Shown piece after piece: positions 1-6,797 of a stretch of 14,272 nt of DNA (positions within the stretch are counted from its first letter, which is position 1; each line of letters begins with the position of its first letter). The DNA comes from an uncultured Eubacteriales bacterium. GTDB taxonomy: Bacteria > Bacillota > Clostridia > Oscillospirales > CAG-382. A program made the position numbers and the translations under genes. The notes beneath the pieces were generated by a model. That model did not search any database. It saw nothing but the letters and a program-made list of their open reading frames with translations, and was not told the origin of the DNA. The DNA lies in assembly GCA_934479825.1 (NCBI GenBank), contig CAKSOW010000047.1:1-14272 (forward strand), in the 5' to 3' direction.

Positions 1-39
1 AAGAGAAATACGGCGTAGCCTTAATCGGCTACACCGTAT
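1..39 (-). terminator. Intrinsic terminator of the recA-recX-nfeD-SPFH cluster
   Basis: Positions 9-20 and 27-38 form a 12-bp stem with a 6-nt loop. The single non-Watson-Crick position (14/33) is a G-U wobble when read on the minus strand. On that strand the stem is followed by TTTCTCTT (positions 8-1). It lies about 60 bases beyond the stop of the SPFH gene, so it is the natural end of the minus-strand transcript. A second small perfect hairpin (TTAGCC/GGCTAA, 59-64 and 71-76) sits between it and the stop codon. Confidence 0.75.
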
Positions 40-97
40 CTACATACCCCGACTGTCCTTAGCCACCTCTGGCTAAATAACAGCGGATTTTTCTTAT

Positions 98-1078
98 TTA
101 TTTCGCATTTTTCGGCTCTTTTGTATCGTCTGCCGCAAGTTTTAACGTTGAAGCAATCGTAGCAAGCCCTTGGATATCCGACGGAATAATCAGCTTGTTT
201 GCTTTGCCGTCGGCAAGCTCTTTGAGAGCTTCAAGGCTCTTCAAGGCAATCACCTTATCGGAGGGCGCGGCCTCGTTGATCAATTTGATACCGTCGGCAA
301 CAGCTGTCTGAATCTTCAAAATGGCGGCCGCTTCACCTTCAGCCTCGCGGATTTTGGCTTCCTTGACGGCTTCGGCCTGCAAGATAGCCGCTTGCTTATC
401 GGCCTCGGCTTCCAGAATTTTGGATTCTTTCTGACCTTCGGCAATCAACACCGCCGATTTCTTTTCACCCTCGGCCTGCAATATCTTTTCGCGTCGTTCA
501 CGTTCGGCGCGCATTTGTTTTTCCATGGCTTCTTGGATGTCCTGCGGCGGCATGATATTCTTTAATTCCACACGGTTGATCTTGATTCCCCACGGGTCGG
601 TCGCTTCATCCAGAATCGCGCGCATTTTGGTATTGATGATATCGCGCGAAGTCAAAGTCTGGTCAAGTTCCAGATCACCGATGATGTTACGCAATGTTGT
701 CGCGGTCAGATTCTCGATAGCCACCATAGGATGCTCCACGCCGTAGGTATACAGCTTCGGGTCGGAGATCTGATAGTAGATGACCGTATCGATCTGCATA
801 TGCACGTTATCGCTGGTAATAACCGGCTGAGGCGGAAAATCTAAAACCTGTTCCTTCAAGGACATATTCTTGGCAATGCGGTCGATAAACGGAACGGTAA
901 AGTGGACGCCGGTTTTCCAGGTCGATCGGTAAGCACCCAGCCGTTCAACGATAGCAGCCTTTGCCTGCGGAATGATTTTGATATTGGAAACGAGAATCAA
1001 AAACAGGATAACGACAAGAACAAGGACGGCAAGTCCTCCTCCGGCAAAGCCGGCCACAGCAAGTGTTTGCAGTAACAT
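98..1078 (-). CDS. SPFH/stomatin-family membrane scaffold protein (QmcA-like)
   Basis: This is a 326-aa protein. Residues 8-32 form one N-terminal membrane segment. The SPFH (stomatin/prohibitin) domain follows from about residue 35 to 190, with typical sequence such as GVHFTVPFIDR and a DLELDQTLTSRD-type stretch. Residues 185-255 are a coiled coil rich in Ala/Glu repeats (AEGEKK, EAEADKQA, EAEGEAAA). Proteins of this family form oligomeric membrane scaffolds linked to membrane quality control. The start at 1078 is chosen because AGAAAGGA lies just upstream; the open frame continues 28 codons further, but that part is charged and would bury the membrane segment. nfeD lies directly upstream, which is the classic SPFH partner. 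The exact stomatin, QmcA or flotillin-like subclass is inferred. Confidence 0.9.
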   Translation of the reverse strand: MLLQTLAVAGFAGGGLAVLVLVVILFLILVSNIKIIPQAKAAIVERLGAYRSTWKTGVHFTVPFIDRIAKNMSLKEQVLDFPPQPVITSDNVHMQIDTVIYYQISDPKLYTYGVEHPMVAIENLTATTLRNIIGDLELDQTLTSRDIINTKMRAILDEATDPWGIKINRVELKNIMPPQDIQEAMEKQMRAERERREKILQAEGEKKSAVLIAEGQKESKILEAEADKQAAILQAEAVKEAKIREAEGEAAAILKIQTAVADGIKLINEAAPSDKVIALKSLEALKELADGKANKLIIPSDIQGLATIASTLKLAADDTKEPKNAK

Positions 1079-1127
1079 GATAGATTTTCCTTTCTTATTC
1101 AAGTTTATGGTTCTGTAAGAATACTTT

Positions 1128-1568
1128 TTATTTGACAGATGCCGGCTGTGGTGCCTGTTCACAGATCAGCGTCACACCGTCTATGGAAAGCACGCGCACG
1201 TGCGCGCCAACCGGCGCACCGCCGGAACAAGCGGCCTGCCAGCTATTGCCTCTTACCGTGACGCGCCCCACTCCGTCAGGCGGAATCTCGGTTTCGACTT
1301 TGGCTAATGTGCCGATGAGTGCGTCAAGATTGGTTTTTTCGCAGTCATCCGCAATGTTTTTGCGCAATTTCTTATACAGACATACCACGCAAAGGGCGGA
1401 AACCAACACAAACAGCGTGATCTGCAACCACAGCGGTGCACCAAATACCGCGCCCAGCATGGCGATAAGCGCCGCCGGTGCGAACCAGATAGCCACCATC
1501 TGAACCGTTACCGCCTCGGCAATGATAGCCAAAACTGCAACAATTAGCCAGATATACGTCATGTTCAT
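1128..1568 (-). CDS. NfeD-family membrane protein (short form)
   Basis: This 146-aa protein has about three hydrophobic segments (residues 4-24, 26-43 and 46-66). A basic connector (KKLRKN) and a small soluble beta-rich C-terminal domain (about 82-138, including LIGTLAKVETEI and GRVTVRG) match the OB-fold of NfeD proteins. It lacks the protease domain of long NfeD forms. NfeD proteins act with SPFH proteins in the membrane, and the SPFH gene begins 49 bases downstream, which supports both calls. The ATG at 1568 is preferred over a second ATG two codons later because GAGGTG sits 7 bases upstream of it. The gap from the preceding acyltransferase gene is 31 bases and shows no terminator, so it is probably read from the recA promoter or an unseen local one. 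Confidence 0.88.
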   Translation of the reverse strand: MNMTYIWLIVAVLAIIAEAVTVQMVAIWFAPAALIAMLGAVFGAPLWLQITLFVLVSALCVVCLYKKLRKNIADDCEKTNLDALIGTLAKVETEIPPDGVGRVTVRGNSWQAACSGGAPVGAHVRVLSIDGVTLICEQAPQPASVK

Positions 1569-1599
1569 GCACAGTCACCTCACTTTTCATAAAATGAAA

Positions 1600-2487
1600 C
1601 TAAGACAAATAGTATTTTGCATATTCCCAAAGCACATCGTCTTTGTCTTTCCGGATTTTTTCCCCGTCAAACAGGAAAAGTCCCAAGCCCGTTCCAAAAT
1701 TGTCGTTTTCTTTCATATAGACGATAAACGCGCGCTGTAAGGACGTATTCTGCGGCAAAACCGAAATATCGCCGGTGTACGGCATGTCAAACACGCGCCA
1801 TGCATCGCGGAAATGCTGCTTATCATCAATCCGGATAATGGTAAAATCTTCCGCAAAGCGGTGAATATTGCCGTTTTCCGGGAAAACCGCCTTTTGGTAT
1901 GCCGGGAACAGCAAATAAGACGAACAAAGAAACGGCAAAAGCTGTTTATCTTTTCCGCCGAAAAACGAATAGGCGCGTTTATATGAATCCATCACTTCTT
2001 CATGACACAGCGCCCCGCAGGACGGGATATGAATGCTGTATACGCCCTCGTCGCGGATTTCAAACTCCAAGCGTCCGAGTTTAAAGATCTTTGCCTCAAA
2101 AAAGCCGGAATACCATGTGATCGGGTCAATTCCCCAAACACCGTATACTTTTTTGCATTCGTTGATCTTACAGCGAAAATCGATCATGGAATCCCAAAAA
2201 ATCTCATCCCCTGCTCCCTTTTCAGCATAGCGCTCCCTTATGACAGGCGCGTTGGCGCACAGTACGGCCATAGCGTAAGTATGCCAATTCAAACAAAGAA
2301 CCTCGGCGCCGGCTTTGATCGTTTCGCCGATTTTCTCAAAAGTTTCCTTTTGGCGTATCATGTCCGAAAGCGTTTGAAAGCTTTCCGTGTCTTTTACGTC
2401 AAGATACGTTTTTTCAAGCACAGAAGCCGCCTCTTCACAAAGGCCGGTCTTTTGTGAAAACTCCTCTAAAAATGTCACGTTTACCAA
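1600..2487 (-). CDS. Acyltransferase-domain protein of the DUF5596 / GNAT-like C-terminal type
   Basis: This is a 295-aa soluble protein with no signal peptide or membrane segment. The C-terminal half carries the pattern I associate with the two-part GNAT-like family (DUF5596): IPSCGALCHEEVMDSYKRA (154-172), a CSSYLLFPAYQKAVFPENGNI stretch (188-208), RFAEDF (210-215) and LPQNTSLQRA (244-253). Residues 1-110 are helical and would be the family's N-terminal domain. Substrate and reaction are unknown. The start is a TTG at 2487: GGAGG at 2495-2499 lies 7 bases upstream, inside the last codons of recX, and the genes overlap by 7 bases, so translation is probably coupled. The family call rests on recalled motifs, so it is good but not certain. 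Confidence 0.72.
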   Translation of the reverse strand: MVNVTFLEEFSQKTGLCEEAASVLEKTYLDVKDTESFQTLSDMIRQKETFEKIGETIKAGAEVLCLNWHTYAMAVLCANAPVIRERYAEKGAGDEIFWDSMIDFRCKINECKKVYGVWGIDPITWYSGFFEAKIFKLGRLEFEIRDEGVYSIHIPSCGALCHEEVMDSYKRAYSFFGGKDKQLLPFLCSSYLLFPAYQKAVFPENGNIHRFAEDFTIIRIDDKQHFRDAWRVFDMPYTGDISVLPQNTSLQRAFIVYMKENDNFGTGLGLFLFDGEKIRKDKDDVLWEYAKYYLS

Positions 2488-3137
2488 TCCTCATCCTCCG
2501 AAAACTCTTTCGGGAAATCCAAATTATCCAAAACCCGTGCAATCCGGTCATAGCTGTATCCATAGCGGACAAGCTTATTTTTTAAAGCTGCCAGCTCTTT
2601 TTCCAAGCGCGGAAGTCCGCGCCGCGTGAGTTTTTCAACCAACTGTTCCAACAGCTCGTCATAATCGATCTCCGATTCATCCAACGCATTTTGCACGGCA
2701 CGCGAAGAAAAACCTTTCGCAAGCAGCTCCGTTTTCACCCGGCGCGGACCGTATAATTTACCGTAAGCAAGGCTGTCGCGCTTGTCGGCACATAATTTTT
2801 CATCGTCGAGCAGTCCGTTTTTTTCGAGCACGGCTACCGCCGCCTCGCAGACATCCGTCTGATAGCCTTTTTTGCGGAGCTTATCGGAAAGCGCTTTTTT
2901 CGATTTATCGCCGAAATCGAGAAGATACGCCGCATAGCGCAAACAACTCAATTTCTGCGACAAAAAGGTGAGCATTTCCTCATCCGCTTCCTCCGGCAAC
3001 AGTTCCGGTTCTTCAAGAAAACGGTATAATCCTGTCTTTTTGGCATCGGCTAATGAAATCGTATACTTTTCATGCAGTTCATTATAAAAAGTTATCTCGT
3101 TTCCCTTGACCGATGCGGTTGCCTGTACCAAAATCAT
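2481..3137 (-). CDS. recX: Regulatory protein RecX
   Basis: This 218-aa protein has the tandem three-helix repeats of RecX. Visible marks are CLRYAAYLLDFGDKSKKALSDKL (about 65-87), LEKNGLLDDEKLCAD (104-118), GPRRVKTELLAKGF (130-143) and YGYSYDRIARVLDN near the end. RecX binds RecA filaments and modulates strand exchange. Its position 16 bases after the recA stop on the same strand supports the call. There is no clear Shine-Dalgarno sequence before the ATG at 3137, so expression probably depends on ribosomes arriving from recA. The N-terminal ~60 residues form a beta-rich extension, common in Firmicute RecX proteins, before the first helical repeat. Confidence 0.92.
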   Translation of the reverse strand: MILVQATASVKGNEITFYNELHEKYTISLADAKKTGLYRFLEEPELLPEEADEEMLTFLSQKLSCLRYAAYLLDFGDKSKKALSDKLRKKGYQTDVCEAAVAVLEKNGLLDDEKLCADKRDSLAYGKLYGPRRVKTELLAKGFSSRAVQNALDESEIDYDELLEQLVEKLTRRGLPRLEKELAALKNKLVRYGYSYDRIARVLDNLDFPKEFSEDEDW

Positions 3138-3153
3138 AGTTTATTCTATGCAA

Positions 3154-4248
3154 TTATTCATCGAACGATTCGGTGATCACGATCCCGTTTTCGTCCTCGG
3201 ATTCGCCGTCCAACACTTCCATCGGCTTTTCTTTGAGCGCTTCGCGGATCTTTTCTTCAATTTCATTGGAAATTTCAGGATTCTGCGCTAAGAATTCGCG
3301 CACCTTATCCTTCCCCTGGCCGATGCGCTGTTCGCCGTAAGAGAACCACGAACCGCTCTTGTTGATAATGTCGAGATTGACGCCCAGTTCAATAATCTCG
3401 CTTTCTTTGGAGATACCCTTTCCGTAGAGAATATCGAATTCTGCGGTTTTGAACGGCGGCGCGACCTTGTTCTTGACGACTTTGCAGCGCGTATGGTTGC
3501 CGAGAACATCTGCGCCCTCTTTGATCTGTTCGGTACGGCGGATGTCGATACGGACGGACGCATAGAATTTGAGCGCTCTGCCGCCCGGCGTGGTTTCGGG
3601 GTTGCCGTACATAACGCCGACCTTTTCACGAAGCTGGTTGATAAAGAGCACGATACAGTTGGATTTTGCGATGGCGCCGGACAGCTTGCGAAGGGCCTGC
3701 GACATCAGTCTTGCCTGCAAGCCGACATGGCTGTCGCCCATGTCGCCGTCAATTTCATTTTTCGGAACAAGAGCCGCAACCGAGTCCACAACCACAACGT
3801 CCACAGCGCCCGAACGCACAAGGGCTTCGGTGATTTCCAAAGCCTGTTCGCCGTAATCCGGCTGCGAAACAAGCAGGGTATCGATATTGACGCCGAGCGC
3901 CTTGGCGTAGACCGGGTCAAGGGCATGCTCTGCGTCAATGAACGCCGCCTCGCCGCCAAGCTTTTGAACCTCGGCAATAACATGCAGCGCCACCGTCGTT
4001 TTACCCGAAGATTCCGGGCCGTAAATTTCAATGATTCTTCCGCGCGGCACACCGCCGATTCCGAGCGCCATATCCAGCGTCAGCGACCCTGTCGAAACCG
4101 CGCTGACATTCATGGACGCGTTCTCGCCAAGCTTCATAATTGAGCCTTTTCCATAGGCCTTTTCAATTTGTGCCAGCGTTGTTTCAAGCGCTTTTTTCTT
4201 ATCATCTGCCGGGGTGCAGTCCAATTTTTTTGATATTTTCTTTTCCAT
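3154..4248 (-). CDS. recA: Recombinase RecA
   Basis: This 364-aa protein has the usual RecA length. The Walker A motif GPESSGKT is at about 77-84. Further landmarks are DAEHALDP, the Walker B strand VDVVVVDSVAALVPK, the L1 loop region GDSHVGLQARLMSQALRKL, FINQLREK, and the L2 region with TTPGGRALKFYASVR. The C-terminus ends in an acidic tail (ESEDENGIVITESFDE), as in many RecA proteins. It forms ATP-dependent filaments on single-stranded DNA for recombination and, where present, LexA cleavage. The ATG at 4248 is preceded by GGGAGG at 4258-4263 with 9 bases of spacing. The gene heads a tight minus-strand cluster with recX and has its own promoter just downstream of the rpe stop. Confidence 0.98.
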   Translation of the reverse strand: MEKKISKKLDCTPADDKKKALETTLAQIEKAYGKGSIMKLGENASMNVSAVSTGSLTLDMALGIGGVPRGRIIEIYGPESSGKTTVALHVIAEVQKLGGEAAFIDAEHALDPVYAKALGVNIDTLLVSQPDYGEQALEITEALVRSGAVDVVVVDSVAALVPKNEIDGDMGDSHVGLQARLMSQALRKLSGAIAKSNCIVLFINQLREKVGVMYGNPETTPGGRALKFYASVRIDIRRTEQIKEGADVLGNHTRCKVVKNKVAPPFKTAEFDILYGKGISKESEIIELGVNLDIINKSGSWFSYGEQRIGQGKDKVREFLAQNPEISNEIEEKIREALKEKPMEVLDGESEDENGIVITESFDE

Positions 4249-4287
4249 GTTATTTATCCTCCCGATTCTCTTTTTCTTTGCAATATC

Positions 4288-4316
4288 AGTATAGCACGCA
4301 TACTAGCAAAATGCAA
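4288..4316 (-). promoter_or_regulatory. Promoter of recA (SigA type, extended -10)
   Basis: On the minus strand TTGCAT (4316-4311) is followed by a 17-base spacer and TATACT (4293-4288). The bases TGC lie directly before the -10 box, giving an extended -10. It begins 13 bases past the rpe stop codon and lies 40 bases before the recA start. No GAAC-N4-GTTC type SOS box of the Bacillus/Clostridium LexA kind is visible between rpe and recA. Confidence 0.8.
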
Positions 4317-4329
4317 GTCTTTTTGCGGC

Positions 4330-4989
4330 TTATAAGTCCGATAAATCGCCCTTTAAAGTGCGCACTGCTTTTTCGGTATCAGCCGCTTTAAACACAGCAG
4401 ACCCTGCCACGATAACATCGGCTCCATTTTGAATCAGGTCGCCGACATTGTCCGGCGTTATACCGCCGTCCACTTCAATTTCGGGAAACGCGTCGAACAG
4501 TTTGCACATATGCGCCACTTCATGTACCTTATCCACGCACGGCTGTAACAGTTTCTGACCGCCGAAACCGGGTTCGACCGTCATGACCAAAATTAAATCA
4601 GCCTTGCGCACAAGCGGCTCTAAAACAAACGTGGGAGTAGACGGTTTGATGGAAATACCGGCGCGTTTGCCGAGGCTGTGTATCTTTTCAATCAATTCTT
4701 CGGGATGGTTGGTCGCTTCATAATGGAATGTGATGATATCCGCCCCGGCCGCGGCAAAGGCTTCTACATACCGTTCGGGAGACGTGATCATCAGATGAAC
4801 GTCAAGAACCGCGTCCGTCACCCGGCGTGCGGCTTCGACGACCGGAACGCCGAACGAAATGTTCGGGACAAAATGCCCGTCCATAACATCAAGGTGGATA
4901 TACTCTGCGCCTGCATGAACGACCTTTCGTATCTCATTTCCAAATTCGGAAAAATCGCAGGCGAGAACCGATGGAGAAAGCTTTACCAT
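4330..4989 (-). CDS. rpe: Ribulose-phosphate 3-epimerase
   Basis: This 219-aa TIM-barrel enzyme interconverts ribulose 5-phosphate and xylulose 5-phosphate in the pentose phosphate pathway. The sequence shows LSPSVLACDF at the start, HLDVMDGHFVPNISFG (32-47), LDVHLMI (62-68), VMTVEPGFGGQ (135-145) and EVDGGI (172-177). The expected metal ligands and catalytic residues are present: H32, D34, H65 and D174. The ATG at 4989 has AAGGAG at 4998-5003, 8 bases upstream. It is preceded by a long leader (about 270 nt) with a consensus promoter and a strong hairpin. No terminator separates it from recA, so some read-through into recA is possible. Confidence 0.97.
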   Translation of the reverse strand: MVKLSPSVLACDFSEFGNEIRKVVHAGAEYIHLDVMDGHFVPNISFGVPVVEAARRVTDAVLDVHLMITSPERYVEAFAAAGADIITFHYEATNHPEELIEKIHSLGKRAGISIKPSTPTFVLEPLVRKADLILVMTVEPGFGGQKLLQPCVDKVHEVAHMCKLFDAFPEIEVDGGITPDNVGDLIQNGADVIVAGSAVFKAADTEKAVRTLKGDLSDL

Positions 4990-5124
4990 TGTTTATGCTC
5001 CTTAATCCCATAAAATCGGCCGCAAGCATAAGATTTGCATGCGCCGTCTTTGTGTATGCAAGTGGCAGGTTCGCGTTTTTTTCATAAAATACGGTGAGGG
5101 AAAAACTCCGGCAAGACTGCTTTT

Positions 5125-5241
5125 TCAAGGAAGAGAAGATACAGGAATCCGATACCCCAAAAAAGTGGTTTGCCGTTCAGATAGATTGGAATCGCCGCAA
5201 AGAGCTGTTTTTACAGCTCTTTGCGTATTGATTAAACGCAT
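5125..5241 (-). other. Possible 38-codon leader ORF upstream of rpe (doubtful)
   Basis: Inside the rpe leader an ATG at 5241 opens a 38-codon frame ending in TGA at 5125 (it begins MRLINTQRAV and ends RIPVSSLP). The 13-bp hairpin lies within it. There is no Shine-Dalgarno sequence before the ATG, and the peptide resembles no family I know. It could be a leader peptide, part of a dispersed repeat, or simply chance. I list it because it occupies the otherwise gene-free stretch 4990-5360. Confidence 0.15.
5196..5225 (-). other. Perfect 13-bp hairpin in the rpe leader
   Basis: Positions 5196-5208 (CGCAAAGAGCTGT) and 5213-5225 pair perfectly around a TTTT loop (AAAA on the transcribed strand). 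No U-tract follows on either strand, so it is not a standard intrinsic terminator. In the transcript from the 5266-5294 promoter it starts about 35 nt after the expected transcription start and 206 nt before the rpe ATG. It could be an RNA stability or regulatory structure, or an inserted repeat. Confidence 0.6.
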
Positions 5242-5265
5242 GAACCGTACATTTGTTTCGTGTTT

Positions 5266-5294
5266 ATTATAGCACAAAACATAAGCGCTGTCAA
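5266..5294 (-). promoter_or_regulatory. Perfect consensus SigA promoter reading toward rpe
   Basis: On the minus strand TTGACA (5294-5289), a 17-base spacer and TATAAT (5271-5266) match consensus at all positions, and TGC precedes the -10 box (extended -10). The expected start is near 5259, giving a leader of about 270 nt before rpe. The -35 box directly follows the U-tract of the upstream terminator, so one transcription unit ends exactly where the next begins. Confidence 0.9.
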
Positions 5295-5337
5295 CAAAAA
5301 TTGCGGAGCATTTCGCAAAAATCGCATATGCTCCGCA
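5295..5337 (-). terminator. Intrinsic terminator after the PAP2-family gene
   Basis: Positions 5302-5311 (TGCGGAGCAT) and 5328-5337 form a perfect 10-bp stem with a 16-nt loop. On the minus strand the stem is followed by ATTTTTG. It lies 23 bases beyond the stop of the PAP2-family gene and ends that unit just before the rpe promoter. Confidence 0.85.
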
Positions 5338-5360
5338 GAATAGAGGCAAAATAGAGGTAT

Positions 5361-6020
5361 TTATGCGGCACTCACATAAAATGCCACCAATGCGAGGCTT
5401 AAAACCGCGCCGCCGACAATATCCGTCGCCCAATGTACCCCCGAAATCAGCCGCGCTGTCACCATGAACACCATAAAGACCGTCAACAGAATGCAGATAG
5501 CTGTTCGGATACGCGGACGGAGGATTCTGCCGTTTAACTGCAAGATTGCCGTCGGTATGACGCTCATGACAAGAAGCGTTGTCGATGATGGATACGACGC
5601 TTCCAAGAAACCGTCGATAAGCACCGGCCGGTAATTGATGACATACGATTCAAAAAACAAATAGAGCGCCATGACAAGAAGATAGAATACGCCAAGAACT
5701 AAAAGACTCCTATCCACTTTGAAAAGTCTTTTCCGTCTGATCCATTGTACAAGTCCCAACACCGCAAAACCGAGGATGAATGCAATCGGCACAAGACCGA
5801 GCCAGTCGGTGATAGCATATAAAAGCATATGCACGCCGGTCACGCGGTGGAACCATCCGTTGAAGGCGGCAAAGCCGACAGATGACCCGTTTGGTCCGAT
5901 TGACCTTACATCGATAAAACGCACGACCGCTGTCCACAGAATAAATAGGAAACAGGCGGCGAGACCGATGATAAGCATTCTTTTCTTTTTGATGTTGGAG
6001 AGATTTGTTTGGTTTTTCAT
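5361..6020 (-). CDS. PAP2-fold integral membrane protein with altered phosphatase motifs
   Basis: This 219-aa protein has about six hydrophobic segments (near 15-34, 64-93, 104-123, 146-162, 172-188 and 200-217). The late order of motifs is that of PAP2 lipid phosphatases. However, the first motif K-x6-RP has Glu124 in place of Lys (R131-P132 kept), the PSGH motif reads PSST (144-147) with Thr for the acid His, and the third motif has A189-R190, H196 and D200. The nucleophile His and its Asp are kept while two phosphate-binding or acid residues are changed. It may act on an unusual phospho-lipid, or be weak or inactive. The ATG at 6020 has AAAGGA 9 bases upstream. It has its own promoter and terminator, so it seems to be a single-gene unit. 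Confidence 0.8.
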   Translation of the reverse strand: MKNQTNLSNIKKKRMLIIGLAACFLFILWTAVVRFIDVRSIGPNGSSVGFAAFNGWFHRVTGVHMLLYAITDWLGLVPIAFILGFAVLGLVQWIRRKRLFKVDRSLLVLGVFYLLVMALYLFFESYVINYRPVLIDGFLEASYPSSTTLLVMSVIPTAILQLNGRILRPRIRTAICILLTVFMVFMVTARLISGVHWATDIVGGAVLSLALVAFYVSAA

Positions 6021-6065
6021 ATTTCTTCATCCTTTACTTTGATTTTGGCGTTTTGCCTTAATCAC

Positions 6066-6094
6066 AGTATAGGAGAGCCAAAGAAAAAAGTAAA
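6066..6094 (-). promoter_or_regulatory. Promoter of the PAP2-family gene
   Basis: On the minus strand TTTACT (6094-6089), a 17-base spacer and TATACT (6071-6066) form a reasonable SigA-type promoter 45 bases before the ATG at 6020. The -35 box is weaker than in the other promoters of this window and no TG precedes the -10 box. An imperfect hairpin (about 6105-6128) overlapping the upstream stop codon may act as a weak terminator for the preceding gene. Confidence 0.6.
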
Positions 6095-6128
6095 GAATCG
6101 GGGCGTCACATAAGCGATACGCTTCGTG

Positions 6129-6734
6129 TCATCGTCCCTTTATCAGTATCAAAACCTTAACGGCAAGAAAAACAAACGTGAACAATGCAGCATACGGTTG
6201 GAGCGTCAGCATAAAACCGACCGTACCCAAAGCGCCGAGCCCGACAGAGATCAAATAGAAATGCCCTGTTCGTGACCCGAATTCCTTATTCTGAAAAACA
6301 AGCGTCAGAACGCCGACAAGGGTTATAGCGAAAACAAACAGAAAATACGGTATTCGGATATAAAGCGGAGTACCGGTAAGGGAAAGCAAGGAAACCTCGC
6401 GGATAACGTCCCCACCCCTTTGTCCGAAAAGCGGTAGAAAAAGAAGAAAGAGCATACTGCAATCCAACAGTCCAAAGACCCTGTTTCGCATCTGTTTTTC
6501 GCGCTGTTTAGTATCCTTATCGGCAAGAAACAGAAGTTCTTCACCCGATAAAAGATTATCAATGGAAACCTGAAAGTATACGGAAATCGCCTTTAACGAT
6601 TCAATGTTCGGAAAGCCTCTGCCGGATTCCCATTTGGAAACGGCAGTACGAGATACATAAAGAATTTCCGCAAGTTCTTCTTGGGTAAGACCTTTCTTTT
6701 TTCTTAATTCCTGCAATTTTTCGTAAATTTCCAT
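6129..6734 (-). CDS. XRE-family transcriptional regulator with C-terminal membrane segments
   Basis: This 201-aa protein begins with an XRE/Cro-type helix-turn-helix domain (about residues 4-62: LQELRKKKGLTQEELAE, then VSRTAVSKWESGRGFPNIESL). After a charged linker (66-86) come four hydrophobic segments (about 87-104, 126-147, 158-177 and 181-198). The layout is that of a membrane-anchored one-component regulator, a common Firmicute type whose signals are mostly unknown. The ATG at 6734 is chosen because AAAGGAG lies 6 bases upstream and the HTH begins at once. The open frame runs 40 codons further, but that stretch is the structured repeat DNA upstream. The target genes are not known; the neighbouring PAP2-family gene downstream is a candidate. 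Confidence 0.85.
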   Translation of the reverse strand: MEIYEKLQELRKKKGLTQEELAEILYVSRTAVSKWESGRGFPNIESLKAISVYFQVSIDNLLSGEELLFLADKDTKQREKQMRNRVFGLLDCSMLFLLFLPLFGQRGGDVIREVSLLSLTGTPLYIRIPYFLFVFAITLVGVLTLVFQNKEFGSRTGHFYLISVGLGALGTVGFMLTLQPYAALFTFVFLAVKVLILIKGR

Positions 6735-6761
6735 CAAATGCTCCTTTGCATAACACACCTG

Positions 6762-6797
6762 AAAAATCCGGTAAAACCATGCAGTTTTACCGGATTT
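6762..6797 (-). terminator. Likely intrinsic terminator for the GH106-like transcript
   Basis: The 14-bp stem (6764-6777/6784-6797) with a 6-nt loop ends on the minus strand in a run of five T (6766-6762). It is about 240 bases beyond the GH106-like stop and only 27 bases before the regulator start, so it separates these two units unless it works as an attenuator in the regulator's leader. Confidence 0.65.

Noticed and set aside
170..565. Plus-strand 131-codon open frame opposite the SPFH gene
   Set aside because: It is the mirror of the Ala/Glu-rich coiled coil; it has no ribosome-binding site and no family resemblance.
3493..4143. 216-codon plus-strand frame opposite recA
   Set aside because: It lies wholly within recA, lacks a recognisable start signal and gives no familiar protein; its length reflects recA codon bias.
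4934..5128. Minus-strand 64-codon frame overlapping the start of rpe
   Set aside because: TTG start without a Shine-Dalgarno sequence, out of frame over rpe, no recognisable product.
4990..5260. T-box, purine or other known riboswitch in the rpe leader
   Set aside because: No T-box sequence, no known aptamer core and no terminator/antiterminator pair visible; only one simple hairpin.
5039..5272. Plus-strand 77-codon frame in the rpe leader
   Set aside because: No promoter or ribosome-binding site on the plus strand; the strong promoter here reads the other way.
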